The translations under genes and the position numbers were made by a program. Below, one piece after another: positions 60,972 to 64,000 of a stretch of 64,000 bases of DNA; position 1 is the first letter of the stretch; each line of letters starts with the position of its first letter. Source of the DNA: Paraherbaspirillum soli (GTDB lineage Bacteria > Pseudomonadota > Gammaproteobacteria > Burkholderiales > Burkholderiaceae_D); the NCBI RefSeq assembly GCF_042654985.1, contig NZ_JBHSMT010000023.1, positions 137,633-201,632 on the forward strand, written 5' to 3'. The notes under the pieces were generated by a model. The model saw only the letters and a program-made list of their open reading frames with translations, ran no database searches and was not told the DNA's origin.

Positions 60972-61145
60972 GTAGGGCGGAAAAGCGCAGCCCTTGCAGG
61001 GCGCGTATCCGCTTGCAAGCGGATACGGTTACGCAGGCGGATGGCATGCCATCCGAAACCCCTGCTACACCCTTCCGCCGTTCTGGATGCATCACACGCC
61101 TGTGGGACATCCAACGGCGGATAACGCTGCGCTCATCCGCCCTAC
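60972..61145. repeat. Inverted-repeat block downstream of first symE
   Basis: Bounded by GTAGGGCGGA and TCCGCCCTAC, with an inner palindrome GTATCCGCTTGCAAGCGGATAC-like and another near GGCATGCC. Similar GTAGGGCGGA...-type intergenic repeats are common in proteobacteria. It starts 23 bp after the MORN-C13 gene and ends 3 bp from the symE stop, and may serve as a terminator for both. Confidence 0.75.
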
Positions 61146-61148
61146 TTT

Positions 61149-61394
61149 TTACTCTCTGGTGATGAACAAACAGCCTCTTCTCACCTGCACCCGGATCCGG
61201 GTTTGGGGTGTGAAGCCGGCTGCCAATAGCCACTTGCCGCGCAGCCGAATCCAGGGGGTTCTGAGCTTACCCTCCGGGCAGACGCCGACGGTTAAATGCC
61301 GGTCTGGATAGCTGTTGGATATGGAAATGGCGGTGGGACGGTCTGGTGCGGGTGGAGATTTGCCTGATGGTTTAGGCGGTGCGGCTTTAGTCAT
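61149..61394 (-). CDS. SymE-like toxin, copy 1
   Basis: An 81-residue protein whose C-terminus (PWIRLRGKWLLAAGFTPQTR followed by an IRVQVRRGCLFIT end) matches the SymE toxin domain, an AbrB-like fold. In E. coli SymE is an SOS-induced RNA-cleaving toxin kept low by the antisense RNA SymR. ATG 61394 follows GAGGA; the frame runs open to 61544 but lies outside the duplicated sequence. The 5' region carries inverted repeats that could belong to an antisense control. Confidence 0.85.
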   Translation of the reverse strand: MTKAAPPKPSGKSPPAPDRPTAISISNSYPDRHLTVGVCPEGKLRTPWIRLRGKWLLAAGFTPQTRIRVQVRRGCLFITRE

Positions 61395-61770
61395 AGCGAT
61401 CCTCAACTTGTAAAGGTGGACCGGCTCCCCGCTTTCAATCGGGTAGGCGGCAGACGGCAGGATTGAAAGACCGGTACAAGAAGAAAAACCGGCAGCCCGA
61501 GGGCTCCCCACCATCGCCGCCATAGATGACGCGCAACGGTGCACGCACGGATCGCATGTTGCGATCCGTGCGCTTCTTGTAAGTCAGGCTTTCAATCCTC
61601 ATCCCATGATCTGTTTCTCAGGGACGGGGCCGACTATAAACGTAATTGGATGCCGTGACAATCCGGGCATTGGCGATGTTGGGCTTTCCATGCGGACTCG
61701 CAGATTGAGCCTCAAAGCCTAACGAATGCTGCACAGGACGGGGAAAATGTTGGGCTTACAGCGCAACCGC
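61395..61770. other. 376 bp gap upstream of symE copy 1
   Basis: Holds the symE leader with inverted repeats CTTTCAATC (61432-61440 and 61589-61597) and GATTGAAAG (61461-61469), and the hairpin listed at 61544-61580. No protein-coding frame is supported. Confidence 0.5.
61544..61580 (+). terminator. Plus-strand hairpin, possible end of an antisense RNA
   Basis: A perfect 13 bp stem CGCACGGATCGCA / TGCGATCCGTGCG with a 3-base loop, followed by CTTCTTGT on the plus strand. A plus-strand transcript ending here would be antisense to the symE leader, as SymR is to symE. Confidence 0.5.
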
Positions 61771-62301
61771 TTATTTGGTGAAGTACTCGATGAGCTCAGC
61801 AATGTCGGTTCCAGCACCTCCCCGAAGCAGGCCCTGCTTTTGGTTGCGCAGTTCCTCCAGAACCTGGAGCAGCGGCAGGAGCGTAATGCCAGCTTCGGCG
61901 ATGCAATCCAATTCTTCCTGCCACCGCATTTCCGCGTGAACGAGGAAGAATTTCCATGCCAGGCTCTGCCACGCTTCCTCTCGCATCTTGCACTTTTTGG
62001 AGGACAGGTATTTCCCTTGAACCCAAGCTTTCACGCACGAACGCAGGACTTCGGGTGGACGGTGCTTGGCACTCGTTCCCGATGCACCAAACGTTGCCAC
62101 TAGCTCTTTTGGAATCTTGCTGATGTAGCTGATCGGGCGAAAGCTCGCTTGAACCTCGACATGCCAAGCCTCGAACGACGTTCCAGACGGTCGAACGGCA
62201 AGTAGATCGATTTCATCTACCCCTCGCTTTAGGCCACGGACTGTGAAAAAGCCCTGCCGGTTTAGCCACTCATCGACGAGCGACTCTGCGAGAGCTGCCA
62301 T
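61771..62301 (-). CDS. Putative PD-(D/E)XK nuclease-fold protein
   Basis: A 176-residue protein. After an N-terminal helix (LAESLVDEWLNRQGFFTVRG) comes GVDEIDLLAVR and then EAWHVEVQAS, an order and spacing like the Asp ... Glu-x-Gln of restriction-endonuclease-like enzymes of the Mrr type. The remainder is helical and includes a CVKAWVQGKYLSSKK segment. GGAGC lies before ATG 62301. No partner methylase or helicase is visible. I do not recognise the family with certainty. Confidence 0.7.
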   Translation of the reverse strand: MAALAESLVDEWLNRQGFFTVRGLKRGVDEIDLLAVRPSGTSFEAWHVEVQASFRPISYISKIPKELVATFGASGTSAKHRPPEVLRSCVKAWVQGKYLSSKKCKMREEAWQSLAWKFFLVHAEMRWQEELDCIAEAGITLLPLLQVLEELRNQKQGLLRGGAGTDIAELIEYFTK

Positions 62302-62428
62302 GATTGAGCTCCATAATGCAAAAGTAACCGACGCGCCCGCACTGATACTTCATGAGAGGAAATCCGTATTAGGTGCGCCCGGTTGCCTGTTGTGCAAGAC
62401 ATAATCCAGGGCGATGTTGGCTGACTAG

Positions 62429-62956
62429 TTATGCGGCGCAGGAGAACTTAGTCAGCAAGAATAATGTGACCCCAAACCCGACAACAAATACTGTACGAAA
62501 AAACCATAGGAGATCTGGCTTTTCTTGCGGCAAATCGGGCACTTCACTTTCCAGCCGTCCAGCTCTCCATGCATTCATGAATTCGCTCGTGAAATGTGTT
62601 CGCACCTTAGTTAGCCTGCGACGTCGTTCTTGGATTGACGAAGCCAGCAATCCGACGAGATACCAACCGGCTGCTAGGACGGCGAAGGTTCCGACGTACG
62701 ACAAAAACAGCTCCAACTCCGTCATCTTTGCAGCGACAAATTTTGGCATTGACGCAATCGCTGCATACAAGAGCAATCCATAGTTCGCTACGTGCCATTG
62801 CTGCTGCTTAAAGCTCGCTATCTCCGACACACAAGACGTATAGAGCAGACGAAGTTCGTCATTTCGTTTCCTCTCGTAGTCCTGATCTTGCTCGTCGTTG
62901 GGTTCTTGCACGGCCATCAGGCCAGTCAGGACCAGAGCCATGCTCATCGTTTTCAT
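62429..62956 (-). CDS. Hypothetical membrane protein
   Basis: A 175-residue protein with three predicted hydrophobic segments: about 56-72 (NYGLLLYAAIASM), 86-108 (YVGTFAVLAAGWYLVGLLA) and 150-170 (TVFVVGFGVTLFLLTKF). The first 15 residues are hydrophobic and may be a start artefact, since an inner ATG at codon 15 exists. The LYTSCVSEIASFKQQQW segment seems characteristic, but I cannot name the family. It is downstream of nothing obvious and lies 128 bp upstream of the nuclease-like gene in the same direction. Confidence 0.65.
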   Translation of the reverse strand: MKTMSMALVLTGLMAVQEPNDEQDQDYERKRNDELRLLYTSCVSEIASFKQQQWHVANYGLLLYAAIASMPKFVAAKMTELELFLSYVGTFAVLAAGWYLVGLLASSIQERRRRLTKVRTHFTSEFMNAWRAGRLESEVPDLPQEKPDLLWFFRTVFVVGFGVTLFLLTKFSCAA

Positions 62957-63140
62957 GATGAACTCTCTTCCATACCGCTATTAATTGCAGGGTAGAGCAT
63001 TTCAGGATTTCCACCAGGAATTTTCACAAGAGTTTGCTGGTGGACTGTGGCGGCGTTCCCTTCTCTCACTTTCTGGGCCATCGCCCTACTTCGTGTCCAG
63101 GACCGTAAGGACAGGAAAATACGTCGGCGCTCCGTGGGCC

Positions 63141-63203
63141 GTTAATCGGGGACACAGTAATTCAGCACGCTGCGGTGCCTCTTAAACTATGTCCCCGATT
63201 AAC
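63141..63203. repeat. REP-like palindrome related to that at 12053
   Basis: An 18 bp inverted repeat with one mismatch, arms GTTAATCGGGGACACAGT and ACTATGTCCCCGATTAAC, about 27 bp apart. The left arm continues AATTC as at 12053-12109. The stop codon of the small frame at 63199 lies in the right arm. Confidence 0.65.
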
Positions 63204-63414
63204 TACATAAGCTGAACTTTGAAATTGCTGTAGACGTTGCCTCGTTGCCACTGCTGTTCACGTGTGCAGCGGTCAAAATTACCAGACACCTCGGCAGATG
63301 GGAAATCCATCTCTCAAAAAAACCATTCATACTGACCAGCTTGCCTTGCTCGTCATACTCGCCGTAACTGGTCCCGGTGCCGATGGTGATGGTGATGTTC
63401 TCTTGCGTTTTCAT
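63199..63414 (-). CDS. Doubtful small protein
   Basis: A 71-codon frame starting ATG 63414 right beside the second symE repeat block, with GGGAA directly upstream. The first 33 residues (ITITIGTGTSYGEYDEQGKL) look protein-like, the rest less so; it may be the 5' remnant of a gene cut by the REP-like palindrome that supplies its stop. Not recognised. Confidence 0.35.
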   Translation of the reverse strand: MKTQENITITIGTGTSYGEYDEQGKLVSMNGFFERWISHLPRCLVILTAAHVNSSGNEATSTAISKFSLCS

Positions 63415-63427
63415 TTCCCAGAAATCG

Positions 63428-63600
63428 TAGGGCGGAAAAGCGCAGCCCTTGCAGGGCGCGTATCCGCTTGCAAGCGGATACCGTTACGCAGGCGGATGGC
63501 ATGCCATCCGAAACCCCTGCTACACCCTTCCGCCGTTCTGGATGCATCACACGCCTGTGGGACATCCAACGGCGGATAACGCTACGCTCATCCGCCCTAC
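63428..63600. repeat. Inverted-repeat block downstream of second symE
   Basis: Almost identical to 60972-61145 with the same GTAGGGCGGA / TCCGCCCTAC ends, and the same 3 bp distance to the symE stop. Confidence 0.75.
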
Positions 63601-63603
63601 TTT

Positions 63604-63858
63604 TTACTCTCTGGTGATGAACAAACAGCCTCTTCTCACCTGCACCCGGATCCGGGTTTGGGGCGTGAAGCCTGCTGCCAATAACCACTTGCCACGCAGC
63701 CGGATCCAAGGGGTTCTGAGCTTACCCTCCGGGCAGACGCCGACGGTTAAATGCCGGTCTGGCAAGTTGTTGCTGGTGGATGTGGTGATGGGCGTGGAAT
63801 TGTCTTGCGTGGGTGAAGCGGATTTGCCTGATGGTCCAGGCGGTGCGGCTTTAGTCAT
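63604..63858 (-). CDS. SymE-like toxin, copy 2
   Basis: An 84-residue paralogue of the SymE-like protein at 61149. The C-terminal toxin domain is identical over the last 50 or so residues, while residues about 8-25 differ and are 3 codons longer. ATG 63858 follows GAGGA as in copy 1. Its leader is interrupted about 50 bases upstream by the group II intron. Confidence 0.85.
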   Translation of the reverse strand: MTKAAPPGPSGKSASPTQDNSTPITTSTSNNLPDRHLTVGVCPEGKLRTPWIRLRGKWLLAAGFTPQTRIRVQVRRGCLFITRE

Positions 63859-63909
63859 AGCGATCCTCAACTTGTAAAAGTGGACCGGCTCCCCGCTGTG
63901 AAACGGGTG

Positions 63910-64000
63910 ATCGAGTCGCCCAAAGGAACCTCCCCTTCAGGCTCTCACAGAACCGGACGTGAACCTCTCGATTCATCCGGCTCTTGTCGTTCAGCCCCAA
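63910..64000 (-). mobile_element. Group II intron, 3' end (domains V and VI)
   Basis: On the minus strand, 63950-63983 reads as a 34-nt domain V: it opens GAGCCGGAUG with the catalytic AGC, has a GAGA (GNRA-type) tetraloop, the two-base bulge, and closes GUCCGGUUC. Next, 63912-63947 folds as domain VI with a bulged A seven bases before the end CGACUCGAU. I place the 3' splice site at 63910 because the intron should end in AU and because similarity to the other symE leader resumes there. The reverse-transcriptase gene would be beyond the right edge. Class is not assigned. Confidence 0.85.

Larger units (their letters stand above)
60966..61427. repeat. Direct repeat, copy 1 (symE module)
   Basis: About 460 bp nearly identical to 63422-63889. 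It comprises a 174 bp inverted-repeat block, the symE-like gene and its ribosome binding region. The identity falls off inside the symE coding region around residues 10-25 and resumes. Confidence 0.88.
63422..63889. repeat. Direct repeat, copy 2 (symE module)
   Basis: Second copy of the 460 bp module at 60966-61427. Weaker similarity (ACCCG ... GCGGGGAGCC) continues to about 63908, exactly where the group II intron begins. Confidence 0.88.

Noticed and set aside
61432..61597. CRISPR array suggested by repeated CTTTCAATC
   Set aside because: Only three short boxes in mixed orientation with unequal spacing, and no cas genes in the window; better explained as leader hairpins.
63199..63414. Confident call of a gene downstream of symE copy 2
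   Set aside because: The start signal is weak and the stop lies in a repeat; listed only as doubtful.

Overview
The window looks like a chromosomal segment of a betaproteobacterium of the order Burkholderiales, probably family Oxalobacteraceae (Collimonas/Herbaspirillum-like). This rests on the gene order leuC-leuD-leuB-asd-fimV-truA-trpF-trpB-trpA-accD-folC-dedD-cvpA-purF, the moderately high GC, and the protein sequences as I recognise them. Genus is inference; no database was searched.

Region 1 (1-7.6 kb, minus strand) is one end of an aryl-polyene-type pigment cluster. In transcription order it holds a ketoacyl-synthase-like protein, a PlsC-type acyltransferase, two acyl carrier proteins, a membrane protein that may start at ATA, an acyl-activating ligase fused to a hot-dog dehydratase, a family 2 glycosyltransferase, an LpxL-type acyltransferase, and an MIO-type aromatic amino-acid ammonia-lyase cut by the left edge. 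Genes overlap by a few bases, as in one operon. Together they would make an aromatic starter, load it on a carrier, extend and dehydrate it, and attach it to a membrane anchor.

Region 2 (7.9-30.5 kb) is ordinary core genome: galE, a TetR regulator with a LOG-family enzyme, a PLP sulfur-amino-acid enzyme, purF, cvpA, dedD, folC, accD, the trpFBA genes, truA, fimV, asd, leuB, leuD, an entericidin-like lipopeptide, leuC and an EamA exporter.

Region 3 (31-54.6 kb) is accessory. It has a three- to four-gene operon of low-complexity secreted proteins with an orphan IS3 OrfA-like protein; a GlxA-type regulator; two convergent diguanylate cyclases; an MFS transporter; a PAP2 phosphatase with a DedA-LssY protein (likely lipid-carrier recycling); a glycine-zipper lipoprotein; an S41-like peptidase; MerR/ChrA; a MacA-like adaptor with an outer-membrane factor but no MacB; a LysR regulator; an MDR oxidoreductase; a DUF4349-like lipoprotein; and a secreted GH15 glucoamylase with a CBM20 domain. 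Four copies of a 120-140 bp inverted-repeat element lie between 29.4 and 49.4 kb.

Region 4 (54.7-64 kb) is a mosaic island. It has a candidate zinc-metallopeptidase effector with two candidate immunity genes, cysS, a 270 bp MITE, a ParD/RelE toxin-antitoxin pair, a MORN-repeat/C13 peptidase fusion, two SymE-like toxin modules in a ~460 bp direct repeat, a nuclease-fold protein, a membrane protein and, at the right edge, domains V and VI of a group II intron seated in the leader of the second symE gene. The most unusual candidates are the metallopeptidase cassette, the low-complexity/OrfA operon, the two small mobile repeat families and the duplicated symE module with its intron.
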